Positions 16,915-26,302 of a stretch of 60,180 nt of DNA are shown one piece after another. Both the position numbers and the translations under genes were made by a program. The notes under the pieces were generated by a model. The model did no database searches, was not told the origin of the DNA, and saw only the letters and a list, made by a program, of their open reading frames with translations. The stretch is from Candidatus Zixiibacteriota bacterium. GTDB taxonomy: Bacteria > Desulfobacterota > Binatia > UBA9968. The stretch spans positions 1 to 60,180 of the forward strand of contig DATLYW010000039.1 in assembly GCA_035574315.1 (NCBI GenBank), in the 5' to 3' direction. The first letter of the stretch is position 1; each line of letters begins with the position of its first letter.

Positions 16915-17877
16915 ATGAAGCTCACGCGCCGCGGGTTCGTGCTTACGACGCTGACCGGCCTGGCCGGCTTGCCGTTGCTCGGGAAAGCCGGATGGGCGCA
17001 GTTCAAGGGCAAGCTCGGCTACATGAAGATCGTCGACAACGCCGCGCTGTTCATGGCCGTGGAGAAAGGATTCTTCAAGTCCGAGGGGCTGGAGCTGGAG
17101 ACGGTTCCGATGGCGGGCGGCGCGGTGATCGTGCAGGGGGTGACGTCGGGAGACCTCCAGTTCGGCTGGAGCAACGTGATCTCGCTCTACCAGGCCCACG
17201 TCGAAGGTTTCGACTTCAAGCTGGTCGCGGGAGGCGCGACCAACGTCAAGGGGAGCAACGACACGCACGCGATCATCGTCCCGAAGGCATCGCCGATCAT
17301 CCGCGCGAAGGATCTCGAGGGGAAAACGGTCGCCGTCAACACGCTGAACAACATCGTTCACCTGATGGCGATGGCCTGGGTGGATCAGAGCGGCGCCAAC
17401 TCGGCGAAAGTGAAGTTCGTCGAGATACCGTTCCCGCAGATGGAAGCGGCGCTGGTGGCGGGCCGTGTGGACGCGGCGAGCGTGCACGAGCCCTTCGTGG
17501 CGGCCGCGATGGAAAAGGGCTCCGCGCGCATTCTCGCCCATCCCTGGAGCGACGTGGTTCCCAAGTTCCTGATCGCCGGATGGTTCGCGTCCGAGAAGTG
17601 GATTCAAAGAAACCGGCGCACCGTCCAGGGGTTCGTGCGCGCGATCAACCGGGCGATCGACGCCATGCGTGCCGATCCGGAAGGAGCGCGTGCCGCGATG
17701 ATCAAGTGGTCGGGGTTGCGCGCCGATCTGGCGGGAAAAATCGGGCTGCCGGTTTTCGAAAAGGGGATCTCCGAGAAGGACCTCCAGGTCACGATCGATC
17801 TCACGCACAAGTACAAGCTCATCGCCCGCCCGTTCAAGGCGAAAGAGGTGATCAGCGACCTGGCGCCGAAAGGGTAA
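16915..17877 (+). CDS. NitT/TauT-type ABC transporter substrate-binding protein
   Basis: From ATG 16915 the protein has 320 residues with a Tat-like or Sec signal ([29 protein letters not shown]). The mature part follows the SsuA/ThiY/NMT1 pattern: [67 protein letters not shown], and [21 protein letters not shown]. Substrates of this family include nitrate, taurine, sulfonates and thiamine precursors; the ligand here is unknown. It is the first gene of a four-gene importer operon (binding protein, ATPase, two permeases). A longer in-frame extension upstream to 15697 has no coding character. Confidence 0.92.
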   Translation: MKLTRRGFVLTTLTGLAGLPLLGKAGWAQFKGKLGYMKIVDNAALFMAVEKGFFKSEGLELETVPMAGGAVIVQGVTSGDLQFGWSNVISLYQAHVEGFDFKLVAGGATNVKGSNDTHAIIVPKASPIIRAKDLEGKTVAVNTLNNIVHLMAMAWVDQSGANSAKVKFVEIPFPQMEAALVAGRVDAASVHEPFVAAAMEKGSARILAHPWSDVVPKFLIAGWFASEKWIQRNRRTVQGFVRAINRAIDAMRADPEGARAAMIKWSGLRADLAGKIGLPVFEKGISEKDLQVTIDLTHKYKLIARPFKAKEVISDLAPKG

Positions 17878-17954
17878 AAGGTCCCGACCGCCTCCTAACC
17901 GCCGTCCCCGGGCAGGGGCGGACCCCGGCTGTTTTTTCGTCACGCTTCCGGTTC

Positions 17955-18731
17955 ATGCCGATTCTGGAGATCCAGTCGCTCTCGAAAAGCTACCGGCAAT
18001 TGGACGGCAAGACGACGCCCGCCATCGGCGAGATCTCCTGCAGCGTCGAGCCGGGCGAGTTCGTGTCGTTCGTCGGCCCGTCGGGTTGCGGCAAGACCAC
18101 GTTGTTGATGTCGATCGCGGGGCTCATCGCCCCGACCTCCGGGCGCGTGCTGGTCAAGGGCCAGGAGGTCCGGGGGCCTCCGCCCAACCTGATCCTCGTG
18201 TTCCAGGAATTCAACAGATCGCTGTTCGCCTGGAGATCCGTCCTGGGCAACGTCCTTTTCGGTTTCGAAGCCAGGGGCTACCGGGGTCGCGACCGCGGCC
18301 GCAAGGCCGAATCGTTGCTGGAGCTGGTCGGCCTGAAAGGCTTCGAGAAGCACTACCCCTGGCAGCTTTCGGGAGGCATGCAACAGCGGGTCGCCATCGC
18401 CCGGGCGCTCGCCTACGAGCCGGAGGTTTTGCTCATGGACGAGCCGTTCGGCTCGCTCGACGCTCTGACCCGGCTGGAGCTCGAGGACACGCTGCTGCGG
18501 CTCTGGCAGGAGCTGAAGACGACCATCGTCTTCATCACCCACGACATCGAGGAGGCGATTTATCTTTCGGATCGCATCTGGGTGCTCGGCCCGCGGCCGT
18601 CGAGCATCGTCGACGAGATCCAGGTCGGCTTCGCGAGACCGCGCAACCAGCTGAGCACGCGCGCCGCGGCGGGCTTCATGGAGCTCAGAAACAGGATCTA
18701 CCGCCGCATCGGCGCGGGATTGCCGGCATAG
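17955..18731 (+). CDS. NitT/TauT-type ABC transporter ATP-binding protein
   Basis: The 258-residue ATPase shows Walker [20 protein letters not shown], the Q-loop [14 protein letters not shown], the signature [15 protein letters not shown], Walker [14 protein letters not shown] and the H-loop [16 protein letters not shown]. It lies 77 bp after the binding-protein gene and 7 bp before the first permease. A GC-rich hairpin followed by TTTTTT near 17911-17938 might lower readthrough from the binding-protein gene. Confidence 0.94.
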   Translation: MPILEIQSLSKSYRQLDGKTTPAIGEISCSVEPGEFVSFVGPSGCGKTTLLMSIAGLIAPTSGRVLVKGQEVRGPPPNLILVFQEFNRSLFAWRSVLGNVLFGFEARGYRGRDRGRKAESLLELVGLKGFEKHYPWQLSGGMQQRVAIARALAYEPEVLLMDEPFGSLDALTRLELEDTLLRLWQELKTTIVFITHDIEEAIYLSDRIWVLGPRPSSIVDEIQVGFARPRNQLSTRAAAGFMELRNRIYRRIGAGLPA

Positions 18732-18738
18732 GGGCGTC

Positions 18739-19506
18739 ATGCGGGTGAACTGGAGCGGATGGCTGGTGTTCCTGGCGGCGGTGCTCGCCTGGGAGGCCGC
18801 AGGCCGCTCCCGGCCGGAGCTCTCCTTCTACGTCCCGCCGGCGACCGAGATCGCCTCCGCGCTGGCCGCGCTGGTTCTTTCGGGCGAAGCGGCCGGCCAT
18901 CTGGCGATCACGCTCCTCAGGCTCGCCGCCGGCTATCTGCTCGCCGCCGTGCTCGCGGTGAGCGCGGGTATCGTGCTCGGCTACTTTCGCTGGGCGCACT
19001 CCCTGATGGAGCCGGTGATCGAGTTTCTGCGGCCGATGCCTTCGGTGGCGATCATTCCCGTCGCGATCCTCGCCCTGGGGATCGGCGACGCGATGATCGT
19101 GGCCGTCACGGTTTACGCCAGCGCCTGGCCGATCCTGATCAACACCATCGACGGAGTGCGGAACATCGATCCCACCTTGATCCAGACCGGGAGGACCTTC
19201 GGGTTGAATCGCTGGCGGATCCTGAGCCGGATCGCGGTGCCCGCCGCATCGCCCTACGTCATGACGGGCCTGCGCATCAGCCTCGCCGTCGCTCTCATCC
19301 TGGTGACGACGGCGGAAATGCTGGCGGGAGGCAAAGGGCTCGGCTTTTTCATCCTCGACGAGGAGCGCTCGCTGCGCAATGCCAACATGTACGCCGGCAT
19401 CGCCGTCACGGCGGCGCTGGGATATGCGCTGAACCGGGGATTCGCGCTCCTGGAAAAGCGCGTGATGCGCTGGCATCACGGAGCGGGGGCGCGGGAGGCG
19501 GTCTGA
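18739..19506 (+). CDS. NitT/TauT-type ABC transporter permease (first copy)
   Basis: The 255-residue permease has six helices and the BPD_transp_1 EAA loop (TFGLNRWRILSRIAVPAASPYVMTGLRIS), the contact site for the ATPase. The N-terminus (WSGWLVFLAAVLAWEAAGRSRP) and the PMPSVAIIPVAILALGIG segment are typical of SsuC/TauC permeases. Its stop overlaps the next start (TGATG). The neighbouring permease is a clear paralogue, so the importer probably uses a heterodimeric membrane domain. Confidence 0.93.
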   Translation: MRVNWSGWLVFLAAVLAWEAAGRSRPELSFYVPPATEIASALAALVLSGEAAGHLAITLLRLAAGYLLAAVLAVSAGIVLGYFRWAHSLMEPVIEFLRPMPSVAIIPVAILALGIGDAMIVAVTVYASAWPILINTIDGVRNIDPTLIQTGRTFGLNRWRILSRIAVPAASPYVMTGLRISLAVALILVTTAEMLAGGKGLGFFILDEERSLRNANMYAGIAVTAALGYALNRGFALLEKRVMRWHHGAGAREAV

Positions 19507-20288
19507 TGGTGGGGCGCGAGTCGAGGCTGAGCGGCGTCGTCTTCCTGGGCGCTTTGTTGCTGCTCTGGGAGGCGGCGGCGCGCTCGGGGGCGGCCGACCG
19601 GCTGCTCTTTCCGCCGGTCAGCAGGGTTCTGGAGACGGCGTGGTCCCTGGTCACTTCGGGACACATCGCGGCTCAGCTGACGGCCAGCTTGAAGCGGGCG
19701 GCCGCCGGTTACCTGCTTGCCGCCGCCTTTTGCATCCCGTTGGGCATTCTTCTCGGGTGCGTCGGGCCGATCTACCGGGCCCTCGGCGTGGTCATCGAGA
19801 TGCTGCGGCCGATTCCGCCTCCGGTGGTCGTCCCGCTGGCGATGCTCTATCTCGGCCTCGGCGGCGCGATGAAGATCTTCGTGATCTTTTTCTCGTGCGC
19901 CTGGCCCATCCTGCTCAACGCGATCGATGGGTCGCGCAACGTCGATCCGGTGATTCTCCACACCGCGAGGACGTTCGGTCTGTCCGCGCCGCGGACGCTG
20001 GCGAAGGTGATCCTGCCAGCCTGCCTGCCTCAGGTCATGACCGGCCTGAGGGTGAGCCTTCCCATCACCTTGATCCTCGTGGTGATCTCCGAGATGGTCG
20101 GGAGCACGGATGGCATCGGCTACTTCATCCTGGACTCGCAGCGCCGTTTCAAGATCGATCAGATGTACGCCGGCATGCTGGCGCTCGCGCTGGTCGGGTA
20201 CCTGCTGAACCGGCTGTTCGACCGCCTCCAGCGCGCCGTTCTCTGGTGGCACTGGGGAATGATGCAAAGGGAAGCGGAGGGGAGATGA
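19506..20288 (+). CDS. NitT/TauT-type ABC transporter permease (second copy)
   Basis: This 260-residue paralogue of the preceding permease starts at the ATG overlapping its stop codon. It has six helices, IEMLRPIPPPVVVPLAMLYLGLGGAMKIF, and the EAA loop TFGLSAPRTLAKVILPACLPQVMTGLRVS. Two unlike permeases are less common than a homodimer in this family, and they suggest a local duplication. It ends 43 bp from the convergent FAH-family gene. Confidence 0.93.
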   Translation: MVGRESRLSGVVFLGALLLLWEAAARSGAADRLLFPPVSRVLETAWSLVTSGHIAAQLTASLKRAAAGYLLAAAFCIPLGILLGCVGPIYRALGVVIEMLRPIPPPVVVPLAMLYLGLGGAMKIFVIFFSCAWPILLNAIDGSRNVDPVILHTARTFGLSAPRTLAKVILPACLPQVMTGLRVSLPITLILVVISEMVGSTDGIGYFILDSQRRFKIDQMYAGMLALALVGYLLNRLFDRLQRAVLWWHWGMMQREAEGR

Positions 20289-20331
20289 AGGCGGACCCGC
20301 CGCGGGAAAAGGCAAGTCCGCCGCTCGCGGC

Positions 20332-21243
20332 TCAGACGCGGTGCATCCCGCCCCCGGGCGGAGGCTGCGGCTGGCTTTTCCCGGGAAGCCACGCGACGTC
20401 CTTCCGCGGGCTGTTCCCCGTCACCCGGAAGCGGGCGCGACCCAAATTCTGGAACTCGATCTCGATCGTGTCGCCGACGTTCATCGGCATCAGCCCCTCG
20501 TGATAGGTTCCGGTTGCGACGACGTCGCCCGGGTTGAGCCGTAAAAACCGCGTGAGCCAGGCGATCTGATCGGGGATCTTGTGCGCCATGTGCCTGGTGC
20601 TGTAGTTCTGCCGCGGCTCGCCGTTCGTCCAGGACCGCACGATCACGTCGTGCGGATCGGGAATCTCGTCCTTGGTGATGATCCAGGGCCCGCACGCCGC
20701 GTGGGTATCCTGGCCCTTGGGAATGAATTGCGTCCGGCGCACGAGGCCGCGTGTCGAGATGTCGAAGAAAGGGACGTACCCGAAGACGTGATCGAGCGCC
20801 TGCGATTCCGGCACGTTCTTCGCGGTTCGGCCGACGACGAAGGCCAGCTCGGCCTCGGGTTGAAAGACCACCGCGGGAGGAATATCGACCAGCTCGATCG
20901 CCCCGTCGGGTCCGACGAGATCGGGCGATTTGTAGAAGTACTCGTTGGGCAGGCTTTCGGGAGTCCGGTCGGGCCGATCGAGGTAATTGACGAACGCCGC
21001 CAGGCACTTGCTCGGCCGCGGCAGCGGGCAGAGCAGCCGGACCTCGGCGAGCGGCACGCCGTCGCGCTCCTGGAGGAGCTTCTCGAACCGGCGGCGATAC
21101 TTGCGCCAGCCTTCGATGATCTCCTCCATCACCCGCTGCGGCCCCTTGGCCTTGCGCGAGCTTACCGCATCGCTGACGTCCACGACCCGGTCTTCGCCCT
21201 TGATGACGCCGATGCGATCGTCGTTGAATCGAAGGATCTTCAA
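20332..21243 (-). CDS. Fumarylacetoacetate hydrolase (FAH) family protein
   Basis: The 303-residue protein begins at a TTG (MKILRFNDDRIGVIKG) behind GGAGGGCGAG. The C-terminal two thirds is the FAH domain. Metal-binding and conserved segments include FQPEAELAFVVGRTAKNV, HVFGYVPFFDISTR, ACGPWIITKDEIPDP, NGEPRQNYSTRHM and PGDVVATGTYHEGLMPMNVGDTIEIE. Members hydrolyse C-C bonds or act as hydratases, decarboxylases or acylpyruvases in aromatic and amino-acid breakdown. The reaction cannot be specified. It diverges from the ornithine-cyclodeaminase-like gene and may act with it and the importer. Confidence 0.88.
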   Translation of the reverse strand: MKILRFNDDRIGVIKGEDRVVDVSDAVSSRKAKGPQRVMEEIIEGWRKYRRRFEKLLQERDGVPLAEVRLLCPLPRPSKCLAAFVNYLDRPDRTPESLPNEYFYKSPDLVGPDGAIELVDIPPAVVFQPEAELAFVVGRTAKNVPESQALDHVFGYVPFFDISTRGLVRRTQFIPKGQDTHAACGPWIITKDEIPDPHDVIVRSWTNGEPRQNYSTRHMAHKIPDQIAWLTRFLRLNPGDVVATGTYHEGLMPMNVGDTIEIEFQNLGRARFRVTGNSPRKDVAWLPGKSQPQPPPGGGMHRV

Positions 21244-21275
21244 TGGCTCGCCCTCCGCGGCAAAAATTTTCGCCT

Positions 21276-21304
21276 ATCATTGCGACAACCCGGCCAGTTG
21301 TCAA
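21276..21304 (-). promoter_or_regulatory. Candidate sigma-70 promoter for the FAH-family gene
   Basis: On the minus strand TTGACA (21304-21299) and AATGAT (21281-21276) are 17 bp apart, about 33 bp before the TTG start at 21243. On the opposite strand TGTAAT near 21370 is a possible -10 box for the divergent gene at 21396. Confidence 0.5.
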
Positions 21305-21395
21305 TCGCGAGCGGCGCGCCAAAGCCCGGGCCTCGCGGGCCGCGAGCTTCCCAAAGAAGCGCCGTTGGTGTAATGGATGGTTTTCGGGAGGCCGT

Positions 21396-22484
21396 ATGTT
21401 GCTGATCAACAACCGGGAAGTGGAGCAGATCTTCGACATGAAGGCCTGCCTGGAGGCGCTCGAGGACGGCTACGACGATCTGCTCAAGGGGGACGCGGTC
21501 TACCGCCCGCGTCTGGACCTGTGGATGCCGTGCGAGCGGCCGGACGGCTACTATTGCTGGGGCACGATGGAAGGCGCGAGTCGCAAGATCGGCGTCTTCG
21601 CGATCCGGATGAAGTCCGACGTGGTCTACTGGCCCGACGGCGCGACGGAAGAAAAGTACTGCGTGCGTCCGGGCACCTGGTGCGGGCTGGTGATGGTGTT
21701 CAGCATCCGCAACGGCGAGCCGCTGGCGATCATCAACGACGGGCTGCTGCAGCACATGCGGGTGGGAGGTTGCGCCGGCCTGGGCGTGAAGTACCTTGCG
21801 CGCGAGGACGCGTCGGTCGTGGGCATCTTCGGCTCCGGAGGGATGGCGCGAACCTATCTCGAAGCGTTTCACGAGGTGCGCAGGCTCCAGCGCGTCAAGG
21901 TTTTCAGCCCGACCAAGGCCCACCGCGAGGCCTACGCCAGGGAGATGAGAGGCAAGCTCGATCTCGAGGTGATCGCGGTCGACTCTCCGGAGCAGGCGGT
22001 TCGCGACGCGGACATCGTCGCCACCTGCACCGACTCGACGCGCACCGTCTTCGACGAGCCGCAATGGCTCAAACCGGGGGCGCACATCACCTGCGTCCGC
22101 GCCTGCGAGGTCGGGCCCCGGGTCGTGCGCCGGTGCGATCTCTCGGTCAAGCTGGGCAAGAACACTTTCGACGTGATGGAGGAGGGAATGGTGCGTCTCC
22201 ACGGCAACGCGGGTTACATCGCCGGTCAGCCGGAGGAGCGAAGCCGCATACCCAATCCTGCCGTGGACAACTACCGCGGCGACTTTTTCAAGTATTTTAT
22301 GGACGTCCGCGCGGGCCGGACGCCGGGCCGAACGGGCCCGGAGCAAACCACGTTTTTCATCAACGCGGGAACCCAGGGGCTCCAGTTCGCCGCGTGCGCG
22401 GGAAGAGTGTACCAGCTTGCGAAAGCGAAAGGGGTGGGCCGGGATCTCCCGACGGAATGGTTCCTGCAGGACATCCGCGACTGA
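21396..22484 (+). CDS. Ornithine cyclodeaminase / mu-crystallin family protein (first copy)
   Basis: From ATG 21396, behind GGGAGG, the protein has 362 residues. It has the family N-terminus (MLLINNREVEQIFDMKACLEALEDGY), the NAD-binding Rossmann turn VVGIFGSGGMARTYLEAF, and ADIVATCTDSTRTVFDEPQWLKPGAHI. The family includes ornithine cyclodeaminase, alanine dehydrogenase and ketimine reductases, so the substrate is open. It is longer than usual (about 330) because of a C-terminal region rich in aromatic residues (FFKYFMDVRAGRTPGR). A second homologue lies at 30971, also next to a NitT-type binding protein, which hints at related catabolic modules. Confidence 0.88.
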   Translation: MLLINNREVEQIFDMKACLEALEDGYDDLLKGDAVYRPRLDLWMPCERPDGYYCWGTMEGASRKIGVFAIRMKSDVVYWPDGATEEKYCVRPGTWCGLVMVFSIRNGEPLAIINDGLLQHMRVGGCAGLGVKYLAREDASVVGIFGSGGMARTYLEAFHEVRRLQRVKVFSPTKAHREAYAREMRGKLDLEVIAVDSPEQAVRDADIVATCTDSTRTVFDEPQWLKPGAHITCVRACEVGPRVVRRCDLSVKLGKNTFDVMEEGMVRLHGNAGYIAGQPEERSRIPNPAVDNYRGDFFKYFMDVRAGRTPGRTGPEQTTFFINAGTQGLQFAACAGRVYQLAKAKGVGRDLPTEWFLQDIRD

Positions 22485-22516
22485 GCCCGGGTTCCGGAAA
22501 CCGGGGGAAAGACCGG

Positions 22517-22885
22517 CTAGTATCCGAGCTTCTCGATCCAGTCGTCGTCCATTCCGAAGTAGTGCGCGATCTCGTGAATCACCGTGATTCGGACCTGACG
22601 CTTGAGCTCCTCGGGATCGGGAAAGTCGCAGAGAAGCGGCTCGGAGAAAAGGGTGATTCTGTCCGGCGGTGGCGGCGGCTCGAAGAAGGACCGTTCCGGA
22701 AGCGGAGTCCCCTCGTAAATACCGTAGAGCGTGTCTGTGTCGGGATCGAGTCCGACGGAGCGCAACAGGCGTCGGCTGGGCCTTCGCGCGACGAAGATCT
22801 CGACGTTCTGCAGGCGGCTGCGAAACTCCTCCGGAAGCTCTTCGAGCGCCCGCGCCGCCTCTTTCCGGATTTCCTTTTCCGTCAC
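22517..22885 (-). CDS. Zinicin-like metallopeptidase family protein
   Basis: The 122-residue protein has the minimal zincin motif HEIAHYFGMDD near its C-terminus (VRITVIHEIAHYFGMDDDWIEKLGY). It is preceded by DRITLFSEPLLCDFPDPEELKRQ, as in the PF06262-type metallopeptidases. The start is GTG at 22885. It is cytosolic, with no signal or membrane segment. The cellular substrate of this widespread family is unknown. It is convergent with the upstream dehydrogenase-like gene and divergent from mltA, and its 5' end lies only 4-20 bp from any plausible mltA start. Confidence 0.88.
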   Translation of the reverse strand: MTEKEIRKEAARALEELPEEFRSRLQNVEIFVARRPSRRLLRSVGLDPDTDTLYGIYEGTPLPERSFFEPPPPPDRITLFSEPLLCDFPDPEELKRQVRITVIHEIAHYFGMDDDWIEKLGY

Positions 22886-22903
22886 GGGGATGTCCTCGGC
22901 CCG

Positions 22904-24064
22904 ATCCGAGCGGCGTTCCGCCGGCTCTTCCCCGCGGCCCTCATCCTTTTATGTACCTTTTCGGCGGTCCCGGCGCAAAGCCGGCCGCCCGACGTCGCCG
23001 ACGATCTCGACGCGGATTCGCTTCGCGCGGCCGCGCGCCGGAGCATGCGCTACCTGGAGGGGCAGCCCCGGGAAAAAATCCTCGCCGAGCGGCCGGCGCG
23101 CTTCACCGCGGGGGAGGCGCGCGAGGCCCTCGCGGAGCTTCTCCAGATCCTGGAGGAAAGCCGCTGCGGCGGATGCTGGCTCGAACGGGTGAGCGAGCGC
23201 TTCGAGTTCATCCCGTCGAGCGACGACCCGGAACAAGCGGATGTGCTCTTCACCGGATACTTCCAGCCGCTCCTCGACGCCAGCCCGGTGGCGACCCCGG
23301 AGTACCGGTTTCCGCTGTATCGCCGGCCGCCGGATCTCATAACCGCGGAGCTGGTGACGGCAACGCCCGAGGTCGCGGTCGAGCGCGTGACCGGAAGAGT
23401 CGAGGGCGAGAGCTTCCTGCCGTACTATTCGCGCCGGGAGATCGAGGAATCGGATCGGCTGCGGGGTCACGAGATCGCCTGGGTGAAGGACCCCGTCGAT
23501 CTTTTCTTCCTCCACGTCCAGGGCTCGGGGGTCCTGCGCTTCGCCGACGGCCGGCGACTGCACGTGAGCTACGCCGCTTCGAACGGGCGGCCTTACCGCA
23601 GCATCGGGAGGCTTCTGGCCGACGCGGGAAGGATCCCGCGCGAGGAGATGTCGATGCAGCGGCTGCGGCGCTACCTCGCCGAGCATCCCGAGGAGCAGCG
23701 CGACATCATGGCTCACAACGAGAGCTACGTCTTTTTTCGCGCGGTCGAGGACGGACCGCTCGGAAGCCTCGACTTCCCGTTGACGCCGGGGCGGTCCATC
23801 GCGACCGACGGCCGCCTTTTCCCGAAGGGAGCGCTCGCGTTCATCGCGACCGACGTGCCCGTGGTCGATGCCGCCGGCGAGCTGAAGGGCTGGCGCCCGA
23901 CCACCCGGTTCGTTCTCAACCAGGATACGGGGAGCGCCATCCGCGGTCCGCGCCGCGCGGATCTCTATTTCGGGACCGGAGAAACGGCGGGCGCCGCGGC
24001 GGGATTGATGAACCGGCCGGGGCGGCTCTATTTCCTGAAGCTCAAGCAACCCGGGCGCCGCTGA
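22904..24064 (+). CDS. mltA: Membrane-bound lytic murein transglycosylase A (start uncertain)
   Basis: The frame carries the MltA domain (TGYFQPLLDASPVATPEYRFPLYRRP, DLFFLHVQGSGVLRF, YAASNGRPYRSIGRLL) and the C-terminal 3D domain with the catalytic Asp (FVLNQDTGSAIRGPRRADLYFG). It cleaves glycan strands to 1,6-anhydro products at the outer membrane. A signal-like segment (FRRLFPAALILLCTFSAVPAQS) is encoded at about 22916-22980. However, there is no in-frame ATG, GTG or TTG between the preceding gene and the ATG at 23045, which would remove that signal. I give the ATC at 22904 as a nominal start (386 residues). An ATG at 22890 is out of frame, so an indel is possible. Confidence 0.8.
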   Translation: MRAAFRRLFPAALILLCTFSAVPAQSRPPDVADDLDADSLRAAARRSMRYLEGQPREKILAERPARFTAGEAREALAELLQILEESRCGGCWLERVSERFEFIPSSDDPEQADVLFTGYFQPLLDASPVATPEYRFPLYRRPPDLITAELVTATPEVAVERVTGRVEGESFLPYYSRREIEESDRLRGHEIAWVKDPVDLFFLHVQGSGVLRFADGRRLHVSYAASNGRPYRSIGRLLADAGRIPREEMSMQRLRRYLAEHPEEQRDIMAHNESYVFFRAVEDGPLGSLDFPLTPGRSIATDGRLFPKGALAFIATDVPVVDAAGELKGWRPTTRFVLNQDTGSAIRGPRRADLYFGTGETAGAAAGLMNRPGRLYFLKLKQPGRR

Positions 24065-24131
24065 GCGGCCGCGCCCGTGTTCCGGCCTTGAGCCGCGAAC
24101 GGCCGTGCAGTAGGCTACACGGAACGAAGGC

Positions 24132-25004
24132 ATGCACCGGCACGTCGAGACAAGGCGCCTCAAGCTCGCCCTGGCCATCACCTCCTCCTACTTCATTACC
24201 GAGCTGATCGCGGGATTCCTGACCAACAGTCTCGCGTTGCTGTCCGACGCCGGCCACATGCTCTCGGACATCGGCGCCATCGTGCTGAGCCTGGCGGCGT
24301 TCTACATCGCCCGGCGGCCGGCCACGTTGAACAGCACCTACGGCTATCACCGCGTGGAGATCGTCGCGGCCCTCTTCAACGGCCTCGCGCTGTGGTTGAT
24401 CGTCGGCGTGATCTTCACGGCTGCCTACAACCGGTTCTTCGAGCCGCCGCAGGTCGCCAGCCGCGGGATGATCGTCGTCGCCGCGCTCGGTCTCGCGGTC
24501 AATCTCGCCTCGGCCTGGATTCTCTACGACCGGCAGCAGAAGAACCTCAACGTGCACGGGGCGTTTCTGCACGTCGTCAGCGACGCCGTCGGCTCCATCG
24601 GCGCGATAGTGGCCGGGACGGTCATGCTCACGACCGGCTGGTATCTGGCGGACCCCGTGGTGAGCGTCCTGATCGGGCTCCTGGTGCTCTATTCGTCCTG
24701 GAACCTCGTGCGCGAGTCGGTCAGCATTCTCATGCAGTGGGTGCCGAAGGGAATCAGCCTCGAGGAAGTCCAGCACACCATCGAAGAGGTCGAGGGGGTG
24801 GAAAAGGTCCACGACCTTCACGTGTGGGCCGTCACCTCGGGGATGCTGACCCTGAGCGCCCACGCCGTCGTCGATCCGCGCCGTGATTTCGACCGCGTCC
24901 TCAGCGGGATCGAGCAGAGGCTCAGAGCGCGCTTCAACATCGAGCACACCACGATCCAGCTTGAAACCGAGAGCCGGGAGGACCGGGAATTCAAGGCCTT
25001 CTGA
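24132..25004 (+). CDS. Cation diffusion facilitator family metal exporter
   Basis: The 290-residue protein has six helices and two metal-site HxxxD motifs: LLSDAGHMLSDIGA in helix 2 and LHVVSDAVGSIGAI in helix 5. The cytosolic C-terminal ferredoxin-like domain is present (ISLEEVQHTIEEVEGVEKVHDLHVWAVTSG). This HD-HD layout is typical of Zn2+/Co2+/Cd2+ exporters such as CzcD or ZitB. It lacks a long His-rich loop. A TTGAGC-17-TAGGCT pair at about 24088-24116 may be its promoter. Confidence 0.92.
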   Translation: MHRHVETRRLKLALAITSSYFITELIAGFLTNSLALLSDAGHMLSDIGAIVLSLAAFYIARRPATLNSTYGYHRVEIVAALFNGLALWLIVGVIFTAAYNRFFEPPQVASRGMIVVAALGLAVNLASAWILYDRQQKNLNVHGAFLHVVSDAVGSIGAIVAGTVMLTTGWYLADPVVSVLIGLLVLYSSWNLVRESVSILMQWVPKGISLEEVQHTIEEVEGVEKVHDLHVWAVTSGMLTLSAHAVVDPRRDFDRVLSGIEQRLRARFNIEHTTIQLETESREDREFKAF

Positions 25005-25025
25005 CCGGCCGCCGTTTCCAGGAGT

Positions 25026-26252
25026 CTAGGGAACCGCGTGGCTGGGCACCGGCCGTCCCGCCCGCGGAACCAGCGCCGCCATCAGCCCCACGGCGGCGAG
25101 CGAAAGCAAGCCGAGCATCCAGAAGATCGTCGGCAGCTCAGCCGTGATCAGCAGCAGGCCGACGGCCGAGGTCGCCGTCGTCTTCGAGATCTGCTGGATC
25201 AAGCGGTCGAGCGAGACGACGCCACCCCGCAGCTCGACCGGAGCGTTCTGGGTGAGGAGACTCTTTTGCATCGGTGAGATGACGCCGTTGGCGAGCCCGT
25301 AGAAGAACAGGGCGCCGCCGACGAGCGGGACTCCCGGCAGAAACGGCACCGAGGTCACCGCCAGGCCGCTCACCACGAACGCCACAAGGAGCAGAAAAGC
25401 CTTGTCGCGGCCGGCGGCCAGGCGGCCGGCCTGGCTCGAGGTCGCCATCGCCCCAAGGGAGAAGACCGTGTAGAGCAACCCTGCGGTCGCGGTCGAGAAA
25501 CCATGGGTGCGAACGAGGAACAGGGGAAAGTAAGTGAGAAAGCCGTAGTCGAGAAAAAACCTCAGGAAGCCGGCCGCAAAGGCGATCAGAAGGCGCGGAT
25601 GGCGAGCGAGGCGGGCGACGTCGCCGAGATACGCTCTGGCGCCGTTCGTGTTCTCGCCCCTGGTCTCCGGCATCCACGCAAGCGCGGCGGCTCCGAGGGG
25701 CACGGCCAGCAGGTACATGGCGAAAGGCCAGTACCAGGCAATCGCCGCCAGCGCGCCTCCGAGCGGAGGCAGGATCAGGTAACCGACCCTGTCCAGAAAG
25801 ACCTTGAGACCCTGCCCGCCGATCTCCTTTTCGCCCTCGAGCAGATCGCCGATCAGCACGATCGTGAGCGGGATCACGGCGCTGTAGCCGACGCCCTGGA
25901 CGGCGCGGAAGAACAAAAGCCAGGAAAAGCTCGGCGCCAGCGCCATGGCCGCTCCGGACAGGCCGTAGACGAGAAGGCCGCCGGCGAGGAGAAGACGGCG
26001 CCCCCACAGATCGGCGAGCATGCCGAAGAGCGGCGCGAGAAAAATGGCCGGCGCGGTGAAAACCGCCATGACCAGGCCGAGCGCCGCGTCGCTGATGCCG
26101 AACGGCGCGGTGATCGCGGGGAGCGCCGGCTGGAGGAAGTTCACGCCCATGACGACCGCCACGCTCGTGGCGTAAACAATCCCCAGCGCCCGGCGACGGT
26201 CCGCCGTCAACCCGCCGAGGCCGAAGAACGAGGTCACGCTGCCGAACCGCAT
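25026..26252 (-). CDS. MFS transporter
   Basis: The 408-residue protein has twelve helices. Motif A is FGMLADLWGRRLLLAGGLLVYGL, and VQGVGYSAVIPLTIVLIGDLL resembles motif C of efflux proteins (a drug/H+ antiporter feature). It begins at ATG 26252 and stands alone, convergent with the CDF gene (21 bp) and 50 bp downstream of the small gene at 26303. Export of a small molecule is likely; the substrate is unknown. Confidence 0.87.
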   Translation of the reverse strand: MRFGSVTSFFGLGGLTADRRRALGIVYATSVAVVMGVNFLQPALPAITAPFGISDAALGLVMAVFTAPAIFLAPLFGMLADLWGRRLLLAGGLLVYGLSGAAMALAPSFSWLLFFRAVQGVGYSAVIPLTIVLIGDLLEGEKEIGGQGLKVFLDRVGYLILPPLGGALAAIAWYWPFAMYLLAVPLGAAALAWMPETRGENTNGARAYLGDVARLARHPRLLIAFAAGFLRFFLDYGFLTYFPLFLVRTHGFSTATAGLLYTVFSLGAMATSSQAGRLAAGRDKAFLLLVAFVVSGLAVTSVPFLPGVPLVGGALFFYGLANGVISPMQKSLLTQNAPVELRGGVVSLDRLIQQISKTTATSAVGLLLITAELPTIFWMLGLLSLAAVGLMAALVPRAGRPVPSHAVP

Positions 26253-26302
26253 GAGCCGAACCCTAGAGGAAAAACCGGCCGGCGGTCAAGTGAAGCGAGC
26301 GG

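Noticed and set aside
17905..17940. Hairpin plus TTTTTT between the binding-protein and ATPase genes as a full terminator
   Set aside because: The best stem is only about five base pairs with a long loop, and the downstream genes need the same transcript. At most it attenuates.
22480..22516. CCCGG...CCGGG inverted repeat between convergent genes as an intrinsic terminator
   Set aside because: No T-run follows on either strand, so there is no support for factor-independent termination.
21377..24064. An 895-codon frame that could suggest a fusion upstream of MltA
   Set aside because: Its first 500 codons are an out-of-frame shadow of the ornithine-cyclodeaminase-like gene. Only the part after about 22900 is MltA.
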